64,000 bases of DNA. Source: Gloeocapsa sp. DLM2.Bin57. Lineage in GTDB: Bacteria > Cyanobacteriota > Cyanobacteriia > Cyanobacteriales > Gloeocapsaceae. The notes beneath the pieces are model-generated. The model was not told where the DNA came from, did not search any database, and saw only the letters and a list, made by a program, of their open reading frames with translations. Below, one piece after another: positions 9,281 through 18,207 of this stretch. A program made the position numbers and the translations under genes. Location: the NCBI GenBank assembly GCA_007693955.1, contig RECR01000037.1:1-64000 (forward strand), in the 5' to 3' direction. Every line of letters starts with the position of its first letter. Positions within the stretch are counted from its first letter, which is position 1.

Positions 9281-9568
9281 ATGAGATTAGCGCCATTGTA
9301 TCAGGAAGAAAAAGCTAGAGTTAGAGAAGAGGGTTATCAAATTGGTAAAGCCGAAGGTAAAGCCGAAGGTAAAGCCGAAGGTAAAACTGAAGAAGGAATT
9401 AATCTAATTCTACGTCAATTAACCCGTAAACTAGGGAATTTATCCCCAGAATTAACTAATCAAATTAGACAATTAAACCTAGAAAAACTAGAAAACCTTG
9501 GGGAAATGTTATTAGACTTCAATAATCTAGATGATTTAGAGCAATGGTTGAGGAATAATAATCATTGA
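9281..9568 (+). CDS. DUF4351-type C-terminal part of the split Rpn-like gene
   Basis: These 95 residues open MRLAPLYQEEKARVREEG, pass through a KAEGKAEG repeat and end in a DUF4351-like helical tail (INLILRQLTRKLGNLSPE...WLRNNNH). It lies in the same reading frame as 8627-9247, separated only by TGA and eleven codons, so it is best read as the 3' part of that gene. An internal ATG could still allow separate translation. Relatives with this glycine/lysine/glutamate repeat are sometimes mislabelled as flagellar assembly proteins. Confidence 0.65.
   Translation: MRLAPLYQEEKARVREEGYQIGKAEGKAEGKAEGKTEEGINLILRQLTRKLGNLSPELTNQIRQLNLEKLENLGEMLLDFNNLDDLEQWLRNNNH
9344..9391 (+). repeat. 12-bp tandem repeat inside the nuclease-like gene
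   Basis: GGTAAAGCCGAA is present three times exactly and a fourth time with two changes, coding for repeated Gly-Lys-Ala-Glu. Unit length is a multiple of three, so copy number can change without shifting the frame. Confidence 0.9.
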
Positions 9569-9597
9569 CACGCTTTATTGATGATCAATTTAGTAAA
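9551..9597 (+). repeat. 47-bp direct repeat, right copy
   Basis: This matches 8613-8659. It contains the end of the 9281-9568 frame and the first 11 codons (TRFIDDQFSK) of a further nuclease-like gene that is cut off directly afterwards, where the cofH copy begins at 9603. Confidence 0.8.
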
Positions 9598-9602
9598 AAA
9601 CC

Positions 9603-9722
9603 CGTAATTGATTAGCAACTTGAGCGATCGCTTCAGTTTCTTCGCTATATAATAGAGATACTGCTTGAGCTGGCGTAATTTCTTGCTCCTGCTCAGCTTG
9701 TTGTAAAATAAATTTCAGTCAT
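9603..9722 (-). pseudogene. Broken 5' fragment of cofH
   Basis: On the minus strand this matches the first ~125 bases of cofH (8267-8391), including the start codon context (CAT at 9720-9722). A small deletion just after the start shifts the frame. It joins nuclease-gene sequence at 9597-9603. It marks the right side of the duplicated junction and is directly followed by the intact mutS2. Confidence 0.82.
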
Positions 9723-9740
9723 AACTTAAAAATTTGCCCC

Positions 9741-12128
9741 TTGATTGAACAAGAAACCTTAGAATTACTAGAATGGCATCGTCTGTGTCAACATCTCTCT
9801 ACTTTTGCAGCTACTAAATTAGGTGCTCAAGCAGCTTTGAACTTAACAATTCCTGATCATCTAGCTACCAGTAAAGAACTCCTACAACAGACTCAAGAGA
9901 TACAATGGTTACAAGAACAGACTAACACTTCTTGGTCTTTTGAGGGTATTAAAGATATTCAACCCTACCTAGAAAGAGCTCAATTACAAGGAATCCTCCA
10001 AGGGAAAGAATTATTAGAGATAGCTACTACCCTAGCAGGTGGAAGACGGTTAAGAAAAACCATCGATGAACAATCAGAAATACCCTTATTACAAAGTATA
10101 GTAGCTAATCTGCGCAGTTATCCAGAATTAGAACAAGAAATCTATCACTGTATCTCTGATAATGGTGAAGTAGAAAATCGCGCTTCTCCTAAATTAGCGG
10201 GAATTCGTAGCCAACTCAAAGAAATTAGACAAAAAATCCAGAAAACCCTTCAAGGAATTATTCAAAGACAGTCTCACGCGCTACAGGAAACCCTGATTAC
10301 CCAAAGAAGCGATCGCTACGTCTTACCAGTTAAAACCACTCATAAAGAACAAATACCCGGAATAGTCCACGATAGCTCTAGTACAGGTGTTACCATCTAC
10401 GTTGAACCCCAAGTAATTATACCTCTAGGTAACCAACTTAAACAATTAGTACGTAGAGAACAAGCAGAAATAGAAATAATCCTTAAAGCTTTAACCGCAA
10501 AAGTAGCGATCGCCTCTGCTGATTTAGAACACCTAGTTTTTGTCGTTACTACCCTAGATTTAGCCACCGCTAGAGCTAATTATAGTTATTGGTTAAAAGC
10601 TAAACCACCCCAACTACTAGAATCTGATCAAGAAGATACTATTACCTTACGAGACTTAAAACATCCTCTCTTAGTTTGGCAAGAAAAACACGAACAGGGA
10701 GGAGCAGTTGTACCTATTACAGTACAAATTAAACCAGAAATCAGGGTAGTAGCGATTACCGGACCAAATACAGGAGGTAAAACCGTTACCCTTAAAACCA
10801 TTGGTTTAGCAGCATTAATGGCTAAAGTAGGTCTTTATATACCCGCAGCTGATCCAGTGCAAATACCCTGGTTTAAAGAAATATTAGCAGATATAGGCGA
10901 TGAACAATCCCTAGAACAGAGTTTATCCACCTTTTCTGGTCATATTAAACGCATTATCCGCATTATTAACGCTATTGGTACAGGAGATAACCTGAAATCA
11001 TCCTTAGTGTTACTAGACGAAGTAGGAGCAGGTACAGATCCTGCCGAAGGTAGCGCCTTGGCGATCGCCCTGTTGCAATATTTCGCCGACAAAACCTGGT
11101 TAACCATCGCTACTACTCACTATGGGGAATTAAAAGCCCTTAAATACCAAGATAGTCGTTTTGAAAACGCTTCAGTAGAATTTGACGAAGAAACCCTAGG
11201 TCCTACCTATCGCTTACTGTGGGGAATTCCAGGACGATCTAACGCCTTAAGTATCGCCCTTCGTCTCGGTTTAACCCAAGAAATTGTCGCTGAAGCTAAA
11301 AACAAAGTGGGAACCTATTCTCAAGAGATTAACCAAGTAATCGCAGGTTTAGAAGCCCAAAGAAAAGACCAAGAAACCAAAGCTAAAGCAGCTAGTGACT
11401 TACTCACAGAAACAGAGCGTTTTTACCACGAAATCTCCACTAAAGCTAAAGAACTCGAAATCAGAGAAAAAGAGCTGAAAATAGCCCAAAATCAAACCAT
11501 ACAAGCAGAAATTGACCAAGCTAAAAGTCAGATAGCCCAAGTAATTAGAGAATTACAACAACGGGGACAAACTGCCCAAAACGCTCAAAAAGCTAGAGAA
11601 AATCTAGAGCAAATCGCCAGCAATTATCTAAAAACACCTTCTAAACCCCAAAAAGACTATCAACCCCAACTAGGAGAAAAAATCCGCATTCCTAGTCTTG
11701 GTCAAACCGCAGAAGTACTGACTTTACCTGATAGTCAAGGACAACTAACCGTGCGCTTTGGTTTAATGAAAATGCTGATTAACCTTAGCGAGATTGAATC
11801 TCTCGACGGCAAAAAAGCCCAACCCCCTGCTAAAATACCAACAAAACCCGTGACAGTTACTACCAAACCCAGTAAAATAACCGTTAGAACAACCGCTAAT
11901 ACTCTCGATATCCGCGGTGCTAGAGTAGCAGAAGCAGAAAGAGAGTTAGAAAAAGCGATCGCTTCTATCACTGATTATCAAATCCTCTGGATTATTCACG
12001 GCAAAGGAAGTGGTAAACTCCGTCAAGGAGTCCACTCCCTTTTAAAACAACATCCTCAAGTGGAACGCTTTGAGTTAGCACCCCAAAACGAAGGAGGTGC
12101 AGGAGTAACCATGGTTTATCTGAAATGA
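9741..12128 (+). CDS. mutS2: Endonuclease MutS2
   Basis: MutS2 is a MutS-family ATPase with a C-terminal Smr nuclease domain; it suppresses recombination or, in some bacteria, acts on collided ribosomes. The 795 residues start at a TTG ([12 protein letters not shown]), consistent with family N-termini; no ATG lies nearby. Walker A is GPNTGGKT at 341-348, Walker B lies in LVLLDEVGAGTDP, a long coiled coil follows, and the Smr domain (LDIRGARVAEAE ... HGKGSGKLR) ends the protein. Length is normal. Its first ~190 bases exist as a decayed copy at 8410-8597. Confidence 0.93.
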   Translation: MIEQETLELLEWHRLCQHLSTFAATKLGAQAALNLTIPDHLATSKELLQQTQEIQWLQEQTNTSWSFEGIKDIQPYLERAQLQGILQGKELLEIATTLAGGRRLRKTIDEQSEIPLLQSIVANLRSYPELEQEIYHCISDNGEVENRASPKLAGIRSQLKEIRQKIQKTLQGIIQRQSHALQETLITQRSDRYVLPVKTTHKEQIPGIVHDSSSTGVTIYVEPQVIIPLGNQLKQLVRREQAEIEIILKALTAKVAIASADLEHLVFVVTTLDLATARANYSYWLKAKPPQLLESDQEDTITLRDLKHPLLVWQEKHEQGGAVVPITVQIKPEIRVVAITGPNTGGKTVTLKTIGLAALMAKVGLYIPAADPVQIPWFKEILADIGDEQSLEQSLSTFSGHIKRIIRIINAIGTGDNLKSSLVLLDEVGAGTDPAEGSALAIALLQYFADKTWLTIATTHYGELKALKYQDSRFENASVEFDEETLGPTYRLLWGIPGRSNALSIALRLGLTQEIVAEAKNKVGTYSQEINQVIAGLEAQRKDQETKAKAASDLLTETERFYHEISTKAKELEIREKELKIAQNQTIQAEIDQAKSQIAQVIRELQQRGQTAQNAQKARENLEQIASNYLKTPSKPQKDYQPQLGEKIRIPSLGQTAEVLTLPDSQGQLTVRFGLMKMLINLSEIESLDGKKAQPPAKIPTKPVTVTTKPSKITVRTTANTLDIRGARVAEAERELEKAIASITDYQILWIIHGKGSGKLRQGVHSLLKQHPQVERFELAPQNEGGAGVTMVYLK

Positions 12129-12164
12129 TATACTAACTTTGATTCTCAGAACAAGTACCCCAAA

Positions 12165-13214
12165 ATGCAACAAATCAACAAAACTAGCAATATAATTCCT
12201 GAAGAAATTCTCCAAGTTCCTGGATCAAAAACATTTAGTTATTCAACTTATTTAGCTGATGCTTTTGAGGCGGGCATATTGGATATATATAGACCACAAT
12301 ATCAAGTTCCTCAAGCAGAAATAAATTACGAAATAACAGAGGGAACGACCGAATCTCTTAACCATATCCAAATCAAAGATTCTCAAAAATGGCTAAATAG
12401 AAAAGCATTATTATCAAAAATAACCAAACAAATTAAACCAGCTTTAAAAATAACAGATAACCGAGTTTTTTTTGATGCTCGTTATGTTTTCACAGATAAC
12501 GTTGCTCATATGATTATTAATGTTATGCCTATAGCAGTGCATATAGCTAGAAGAACTTGTCCTAATATTAACGTTATTTTACCTGAAAATCCCAAAAAAT
12601 TTACCCTAAAAGTGTGTGAATTAATGGGCATACCTACCTTAGTTACTAACCAAGAAGTAGAAGGAAAACTAATCACATTTAAGAATTTTCAAAATAGTGT
12701 TGTACCAGATAAATTTTATCGTTCAACTTTAGAATTATACGACGAAGTCTTAGCAGAAAAAATCGATCAACTAGAATATCCAACTTACAAAAGAGTATTT
12801 ATTGGTCGTAAAGGTACGAGAAATATTACTAACGAACCAGAAGTAGAAGCATTACTCAAAGAATATGGCTTTACTAAAGTTTACTATGAAGATATCCCCA
12901 TGGAGCAACAATGGTTGATTAGTAAACAGGCTGAAGTAATCGTTGGTATTCATGGTGCAGCCTTTGGCGCATTAATGTTTAACCGCGCTAAAGTCAAAGT
13001 CATTGAAATCTTTCACCCTGGCTATGTCGTTAGAAGTATCAGAAATATAACTGCTTGTGTAGGGGGAACATGGTGCGGAATCACAGGGAAATTACCCGAT
13101 CCCTTTTCAGAAGCAGCATTAGCAGCTAACCCCCGTGAATTTGCTGAAGCAGCTATGACAGTAGATGTACAATCTGTCAAAATGGCATTAGATTATATGG
13201 CAGTAGAAAAATAA
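12165..13214 (+). CDS. Glycosyltransferase family 61 protein
   Basis: This 349-residue protein shows the GT61 (DUF563) pattern: a middle block FDARYVFTDNVAHMIINVMP, a strand RVFIGRKGTRN, and near the C-terminus VGIHGAAFGALMFN followed by VKVIEIFHPGY. GT61 enzymes transfer sugars in surface polysaccharide or glycan synthesis; donor and acceptor are unknown here. It lies 12 bases before UDP-galactopyranose mutase in the same direction. The pair may therefore supply and use galactofuranose or act on the same polysaccharide, which is inference from position. Confidence 0.78.
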   Translation: MQQINKTSNIIPEEILQVPGSKTFSYSTYLADAFEAGILDIYRPQYQVPQAEINYEITEGTTESLNHIQIKDSQKWLNRKALLSKITKQIKPALKITDNRVFFDARYVFTDNVAHMIINVMPIAVHIARRTCPNINVILPENPKKFTLKVCELMGIPTLVTNQEVEGKLITFKNFQNSVVPDKFYRSTLELYDEVLAEKIDQLEYPTYKRVFIGRKGTRNITNEPEVEALLKEYGFTKVYYEDIPMEQQWLISKQAEVIVGIHGAAFGALMFNRAKVKVIEIFHPGYVVRSIRNITACVGGTWCGITGKLPDPFSEAALAANPREFAEAAMTVDVQSVKMALDYMAVEK

Positions 13215-13226
13215 GTAAAACACATT

Positions 13227-14342
13227 ATGTATGATTATGTAATAGTAGGTAGTGGCTTTTTCGGTGCGGTTTTTGCACAACAAGCCCAAGAAAACGGCAA
13301 AAGCGTCATCGTTTTAGAAAAGCGTAACCACATTGGGGGTAACTGTTACTCCTATGATTACCAAGATACAGAAATTAACATCCACGCTTACGGTACGCAT
13401 ATTTTCCATACCAACAATAAGCCTCTGTGGGATTATATTAATCGTTTCACAGAATTTAACCGCTATCAGCATCGAGTCTTAACCACCCATAAAGATAAAG
13501 TATATTCTATGCCGATTAATTTGGGTACGGTGAATAGCTTTTATGGAGTTAACCTCAAACCCGAAGAAGTAGAAGAGTTTCTCGCGAGTAAACGAGGTAA
13601 TATCTCTAACCCCAAAAACTTAGAAGAAAAAGCCATTAGCTTAATTGGTAAAGACTTGTATGAGGCTTTTATCAAAGGCTATACCATGAAACAATGGGGC
13701 TGTGATCCTACTAAATTACCAGCTAGTATCATTACTCGTCTTCCTGTACGTAACTCTTACCATGACTCGTACTTTAACGATATCTATCAAGGAATCCCCA
13801 TAGGAGGTTATACCCCCATCTTCGAGAGAATGCTAGAAGGAATCCCCGTAGAGTTAGAAGTAGATTTCTTTGACGATATCTCTTACTGGCGATCGCAGTG
13901 TCGGGAAAAAATCATCTATACCGGACCAATCGATCGCTATTTTGACTATAAATTTGGTCGTCTCAATTGGCGTTCAGTGCGTTTTGAAATCGACAATATT
14001 CACGTGGAAGACTATCAGGGAACATCAGTCATGAATTACGCAGACACAGAAATCCCTTACACACGTATCCACGAACCCAAACACCTCCACCTCGAAAAAA
14101 CCACCCATAAACCCAATGAAACCGTAATCGTCAGAGAATATTCTCAGGTAGATAACGACGCGCCCTATTATCCCGTAAACTTTGAAGAGGATAAAAGCAA
14201 ACTCAAACAATATCAAGAGTTGCAAGCTGACGAAAAAGACGTGATTTTTGGTGGACGTCTAGCACAATATAAGTACTATGATATGCACCAAGTCATTGCT
14301 AGCGCTTTAGCTACCGCTAAACAAGAATTAGGCGTTAGCTAG
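13227..14342 (+). CDS. glf: UDP-galactopyranose mutase
   Basis: Glf is a flavoenzyme that interconverts UDP-galactopyranose and UDP-galactofuranose, precursor of galactofuranose in surface glycans. The 371 residues begin with the FAD-binding fold (YVIVGSGFFGAVFA, then VLEKRNHIGGN). Family blocks YGTHIFHT, KQWGCDPTKLPASI, and RIHEPKHLH are all present. Length is normal. A GC-containing hairpin follows the stop. It forms a likely transcription unit with the GT61 gene before it. Confidence 0.93.
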   Translation: MYDYVIVGSGFFGAVFAQQAQENGKSVIVLEKRNHIGGNCYSYDYQDTEINIHAYGTHIFHTNNKPLWDYINRFTEFNRYQHRVLTTHKDKVYSMPINLGTVNSFYGVNLKPEEVEEFLASKRGNISNPKNLEEKAISLIGKDLYEAFIKGYTMKQWGCDPTKLPASIITRLPVRNSYHDSYFNDIYQGIPIGGYTPIFERMLEGIPVELEVDFFDDISYWRSQCREKIIYTGPIDRYFDYKFGRLNWRSVRFEIDNIHVEDYQGTSVMNYADTEIPYTRIHEPKHLHLEKTTHKPNETVIVREYSQVDNDAPYYPVNFEEDKSKLKQYQELQADEKDVIFGGRLAQYKYYDMHQVIASALATAKQELGVS

Positions 14343-14351
14343 TTAGTTATA

Positions 14352-14373
14352 CCAGTCCCCTAACCGGGATTGG
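14352..14373 (+). terminator. Hairpin after glf
   Basis: CCAGTCCC pairs with GGGATTGG (one G-T pair) around a six-base loop, ten bases after the glf stop. Only a short T-run (CTTT) follows, so termination may be partial. Confidence 0.45.
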
Positions 14374-14411
14374 GCTTTAGAATATAATTAGCCCTATTAA
14401 TAATAATTACT

Positions 14412-14960
14412 ATGCGAAGAACTCCCCCTAGATATACTGAACCTCGTCCCAGTGGCAATCGTAATCCTGCCACAGGATCTGCTTTTAAATTAAGTATTAC
14501 AACTATCGCCCTACTTGGGGTAATCTTTCTCATGGGTATAGGAGTAGGTATTGGTTTTACCTCTACCGCTACTTTTAGTCCCGAAAACGTCGCCTCTAGA
14601 GAAGTAATCGATCGCAGCGCCCCTAACGCTGAAATTTGCGCCCAATTTGGCGCTAGTGCTGTAGTTACAGATATGCGCGTCTTCCTAACTCTTAACCCTT
14701 TTAACGTTTACGTTACTCAACCATCCATGAGTCCAGGTTGTGTCTTACGTCGCAATAACTGGGCAGTACTTGAACAACAAAAACTCGTTAGTCAAGAGCA
14801 AGTGCGCAACTGTAAAAATCGTATGAACACATTTGGCTTTACAGGTACTTTAGAAGGAACACCTGCTATTAGCTGTATCTATCAAAATGAATCCGCAGGT
14901 AATCTCTTCCTCAATCGACCAGGGGCTGTGGGTACAGCTAAAGAAATGGATAAGTTTTAG
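14412..14960 (+). CDS. DUF3172 protein
   Basis: This 182-residue protein has a basic, proline-rich cytoplasmic start (MRRTPPRYTEPRPSG) and one transmembrane segment at about residues 28-50. It continues with a conserved outer domain with cysteines in AEICAQFGAS, SPGCVLRRNNW, RNCKNRM and SCIYQN. This arrangement matches the DUF3172 family, which I know from cyanobacteria and plastids without an assigned function. Even-numbered cysteines suggest disulfides if the domain is periplasmic or lumenal; that is inference. Confidence 0.78.
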   Translation: MRRTPPRYTEPRPSGNRNPATGSAFKLSITTIALLGVIFLMGIGVGIGFTSTATFSPENVASREVIDRSAPNAEICAQFGASAVVTDMRVFLTLNPFNVYVTQPSMSPGCVLRRNNWAVLEQQKLVSQEQVRNCKNRMNTFGFTGTLEGTPAISCIYQNESAGNLFLNRPGAVGTAKEMDKF

Positions 14961-15209
14961 CTACCATTTCAGTTTAGTACCATCTAGACCCTGTTCTCTT
15001 TTGATCAGGGCTTCTTTTTCAAACCAAGCGATAATTTGGGTGTGAGTTAAATCGGCGATCGCTACGTCCAAATCAGTGGCGATCAACTTTAATAATCTCA
15101 AAGAAGAAACCGTCAAACGAGTTAAAAACTTCTCCTCTGAAGACAATAACGCCATATCCACAGCGGCTGATTCTTCTGGGGTTAAAAAACTTTGCTCTTG
15201 ATTATTCAT
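14961..15209 (-). CDS. Conserved small protein coupled to sufR
   Basis: This 82-residue, mostly helical protein (MNNQEQSFLTPEESAAVD...) has no motif that I recognise. It overlaps the sufR stop by four bases (ATGA-type), so it is probably translated with sufR. Its stop abuts the DUF3172 stop on the other strand. No cysteines are present, so it is unlikely to bind a cluster itself. Confidence 0.6.
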   Translation of the reverse strand: MNNQEQSFLTPEESAAVDMALLSSEEKFLTRLTVSSLRLLKLIATDLDVAIADLTHTQIIAWFEKEALIKREQGLDGTKLKW

Positions 15210-15838
15210 TGCAACTCAATACGATAACCACAACGATGCTCACCATTATTAATCCAGTGAGTTCTCTCTATTGTACAATCAGGAAGAATCGCCGCAAACA
15301 TTTCTAACTCATGTCCACAGACACTAGGATAAGATTCAGCTACTTCAGAAATAGCGCAATTATGCTCCGATAACAGATAAGTATTCTCTTGCAATTGATA
15401 CAATTCAGCCATATAACCCTCAGCTTGCCGTAATGCCAATAATTTTTTGACCCTCTCCTCTAAAGTTCCCTCACCAATCCTACTTTGATATTCAGCAGCT
15501 TTACGTTGCCATTGTTTACGCAAAACATGATTAACCTGTTCTTGACCTACTGTTTCTACGAGAGTATCCAAAAAAGCAACCGCAAACTCTCCATAACCAT
15601 TAGGAAAGCGATCGCGCCCTTGACGACTTAACTGATAGATGTACTGAGGACGTCCCATTTTTAGATGAGATTTTTGATATTCCAACAAACCCTCTAATTC
15701 CAAGTCTTTGAGATGACGTCGGATAGCTTGAGGACTAATATCTAGATTTTTTGCTAACTCCTTAGCAGTCGCCTGACCCTGACGTAAGAGATAATCTAAA
15801 ATATCCTGTTTAGAAGAGGACGATTCTTTAATCTGCAT
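15206..15838 (-). CDS. sufR: SufR, iron-sulfur biogenesis repressor
   Basis: SufR is a DeoR/ArsR-type repressor that binds a [4Fe-4S] cluster and represses sufBCDS when clusters are sufficient. The 210 residues show an N-terminal winged helix-turn-helix (about 11-55, AKELAKNLDISPQAIRRHL). The cluster-region cysteines Cys161, Cys174, Cys188 and Cys203 are in the expected spacing (HNC..., SVCGHE, PDCTI, HRCGY). It diverges from sufB across a 134-base gap holding two SufR-type operators. Confidence 0.93.
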   Translation of the reverse strand: MQIKESSSSKQDILDYLLRQGQATAKELAKNLDISPQAIRRHLKDLELEGLLEYQKSHLKMGRPQYIYQLSRQGRDRFPNGYGEFAVAFLDTLVETVGQEQVNHVLRKQWQRKAAEYQSRIGEGTLEERVKKLLALRQAEGYMAELYQLQENTYLLSEHNCAISEVAESYPSVCGHELEMFAAILPDCTIERTHWINNGEHRCGYRIELQ

Positions 15839-15853
15839 TTTGGTTACTCTACT

Positions 15854-15883
15854 TTGACAACTTCCATGTTGTTAATTTATTAT
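15854..15883 (+). promoter_or_regulatory. Likely sufB promoter
   Basis: TTGACA at 15854-15859 and TATTAT at 15878-15883 are 18 bases apart, facing sufB. The upstream SufR operator overlaps the -35 box, so bound SufR would block polymerase. On the other strand a TATAAT lies at 15879-15884 and may serve sufR. Confidence 0.55.
15858..15871. promoter_or_regulatory. SufR operator 1
   Basis: CAAC-TTCCAT-GTTG fits the CAAC-N6-GTTG SufR site described in Synechocystis. It overlaps the predicted sufB -35 box. Confidence 0.75.
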
Positions 15884-15897
15884 AAGATAGAATAAAA

Positions 15898-15911
15898 CAA
15901 CATAACTGTTG
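15898..15911. promoter_or_regulatory. SufR operator 2
   Basis: CAAC-ATAACT-GTTG is a second exact CAAC-N6-GTTG site, 40 bases (about four helical turns) after the first, consistent with binding to the same DNA face. It lies just downstream of the predicted sufB -10. Confidence 0.75.
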
Positions 15912-15972
15912 TTAAACTAAAAAAGAACCGCGCCCTGCCATCTTAAACACAAATTAGGAAGAACACATTACT

Positions 15973-17415
15973 ATGAGCGCTACATCCGTTAAAAATCTAG
16001 TCAACCAACCCTATAAATACGGATTCATCACCGATATTGAATCCGAAACTATCCCCCGTGGACTTAGTGAAGACGTTGTTCGTTTAATTTCTGCTAAAAA
16101 AAATGAACCAGAATTCTTGCTCGAATTTCGCCTCAAAGCCTATCGTCAATGGTTAAAAATGAGCGAACCAACCTGGGCTCACGTTGAATACCCACCTATA
16201 GACTATCAAAACATTATCTACTATAGCGCTCCTAAACAGAGCAAAGTTAAAGTAAATAGTCTCGACGAAGTTGACCCCGCTTTAATTGAAACTTTTGAGA
16301 AATTAGGCATACCTCTATCAGAACAAAAACGACTAGCTAACGTCGCCGTAGATGCCATCTTTGACAGCGTCTCCATCGCTACTACCTTCCGTGAAAAACT
16401 CGCCGAACAAGGTGTAATTTTCTGCTCCATCTCTGAAGCAGTTAAAGAATACCCCGAACTAATTAAACGTTATCTAGGTAGTGTAGTACCAGTAGCAGAT
16501 AACTACTACGCAGCCCTTAACTCTGCGGTTTTTAGTGATGGTTCTTTCGTTTATATCCCCGAAGGTGTAACCTGTCCCATGGAACTATCTACTTACTTCC
16601 GTATCAATAACGGTGAAACAGGACAATTTGAACGTACCCTCATTGTCGCTGAGTCAGGCTCATCCGTTAGCTATCTCGAAGGTTGTACCGCACCTATGTA
16701 CGATAGTAACCAACTTCATGCAGCCGTAGTAGAATTAGTCGCCCTCGATAACGCTGAAATCAAATACTCTACCGTGCAAAACTGGTACGCAGGAGACGAA
16801 AACGGTAAAGGTGGTATCTACAACTTCGTTACTAAACGCGGTTTATGTAAAGGTGTTAACTCTAAAATCTCCTGGACACAAGTAGAAACAGGTTCAGCTA
16901 TTACCTGGAAATACCCTAGTTGTGTACTAGTTGGCGATAACTCCGTTGGGGAATTTTATTCCATCGCTTTAACCAATAACAAACAACAAGCAGATACAGG
17001 TACAAAAATGGTGCATATCGGCAAAAATACCCGCAGTACCATCATTTCTAAAGGAATATCCGCAGGAAAATCCCAAAACAGCTACCGTGGTTTAGTCAAA
17101 ATAGGACCAAAAGCTACAGGCGCAAGAAACTACTCTCAATGTGATTCAATGTTAATTGGGGATAACGCCCAAGCCAACACCTTTCCTTATATCCAAGTAG
17201 ATCAACCCACAGCAAGAGTCGAACACGAAGCCTCAACCTCCAAAATCGGCGAAGATCAACTATTTTACTTCACTCAACGAGGAATATCTGAAGAAGACGC
17301 CATTTCTATGTTAGTTGGTGGTTTCTGTCAAGACGTACTCAATAAACTTCCCATGGAATTCGCAGCAGAAGCTGATAAACTCTTAAGTCTCAAACTAGAA
17401 GGAACAGTAGGTTAA
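15973..17415 (+). CDS. sufB: Fe-S cluster scaffold SufB
   Basis: SufB is the scaffold of the SUF machine that builds iron-sulfur clusters for photosystem I and other enzymes, working as SufBC2D in the cytoplasm. The 480-residue length is typical. Diagnostic blocks are [19 protein letters not shown], the beta-helix core ([18 protein letters not shown]), SYRGLVKI and the end [12 protein letters not shown]. Transcription is expected under SufR control from the divergent gap. sufC follows after nine bases. Confidence 0.96.
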   Translation: MSATSVKNLVNQPYKYGFITDIESETIPRGLSEDVVRLISAKKNEPEFLLEFRLKAYRQWLKMSEPTWAHVEYPPIDYQNIIYYSAPKQSKVKVNSLDEVDPALIETFEKLGIPLSEQKRLANVAVDAIFDSVSIATTFREKLAEQGVIFCSISEAVKEYPELIKRYLGSVVPVADNYYAALNSAVFSDGSFVYIPEGVTCPMELSTYFRINNGETGQFERTLIVAESGSSVSYLEGCTAPMYDSNQLHAAVVELVALDNAEIKYSTVQNWYAGDENGKGGIYNFVTKRGLCKGVNSKISWTQVETGSAITWKYPSCVLVGDNSVGEFYSIALTNNKQQADTGTKMVHIGKNTRSTIISKGISAGKSQNSYRGLVKIGPKATGARNYSQCDSMLIGDNAQANTFPYIQVDQPTARVEHEASTSKIGEDQLFYFTQRGISEEDAISMLVGGFCQDVLNKLPMEFAAEADKLLSLKLEGTVG

Positions 17416-17424
17416 ATATTAACT

Positions 17425-18207
17425 ATGCCAGAAAATAACGTTATCTTATCAGTTCGTAATCTCACCGCTAGTATCGATGGAATACCTATCCTCAAAGGAG
17501 TCAATCTCGAAGTCAAAGCAGGGGAAATCCATGCTATTATGGGACGTAATGGCTCTGGTAAAAGTACCTTTTCTAAAGTTTTAGCAGGACACCCTAGTTA
17601 TGAAGTCACAGAGGGAGAGGTTATTTACCGTGGACAAAATTTACTAGAATTTGAACCAGAACAAAGAGCCAGAATGGGGGTATTTCTCGCTTTTCAATAC
17701 CCTATTGAAATACCTGGTGTGAGTAATTTAGAATTCTTGCGCGTCGCTTATAACGCTAAACTCAAACAAGAGGGTAAAGACGAGATTGATACTTTTGATT
17801 TTGAAGATTTAATCGAAAGTAAACTAGATATAGTTAAGATGGATTCTCGCTTTTTAGATCGTAGCGTTAACCAGGGTTTCTCTGGTGGTGAGAAAAAACG
17901 TAACGAAATCCTGCAAATGGCTTTATTAGAACCTAAATTAGCTATCCTTGATGAAACTGACTCGGGTTTAGATATCGATGCTCTTAAAATCGTCGCTAAT
18001 GGGGTAAATCAGTTAGCTAAACCAGATAATGCTTTTATTCTGATTACTCACTATCAACGCTTACTAGATTATATTGAGCCTGATTTTGTTCACGTTATGC
18101 ACAATGGACAAATTATTACTAGTGGTGGTAAAGAATTAGCCCTAGAATTAGAATCTCGTGGTTATGACTTTCTCGATGAAAAAGTTATCTCAGAGGTGGG
18201 TGTTTGA
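17425..18207 (+). CDS. sufC: SUF ATPase SufC
   Basis: SufC is the ABC-type ATPase that drives the SufBCD complex. The 260 residues contain Walker [10 protein letters not shown] (40-48), the signature [10 protein letters not shown], Walker [13 protein letters not shown] and the switch His in ITHYQRL. Its stop overlaps the start of sufD by four bases (TGATGAG context), indicating translational coupling. Confidence 0.96.
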   Translation: MPENNVILSVRNLTASIDGIPILKGVNLEVKAGEIHAIMGRNGSGKSTFSKVLAGHPSYEVTEGEVIYRGQNLLEFEPEQRARMGVFLAFQYPIEIPGVSNLEFLRVAYNAKLKQEGKDEIDTFDFEDLIESKLDIVKMDSRFLDRSVNQGFSGGEKKRNEILQMALLEPKLAILDETDSGLDIDALKIVANGVNQLAKPDNAFILITHYQRLLDYIEPDFVHVMHNGQIITSGGKELALELESRGYDFLDEKVISEVGV

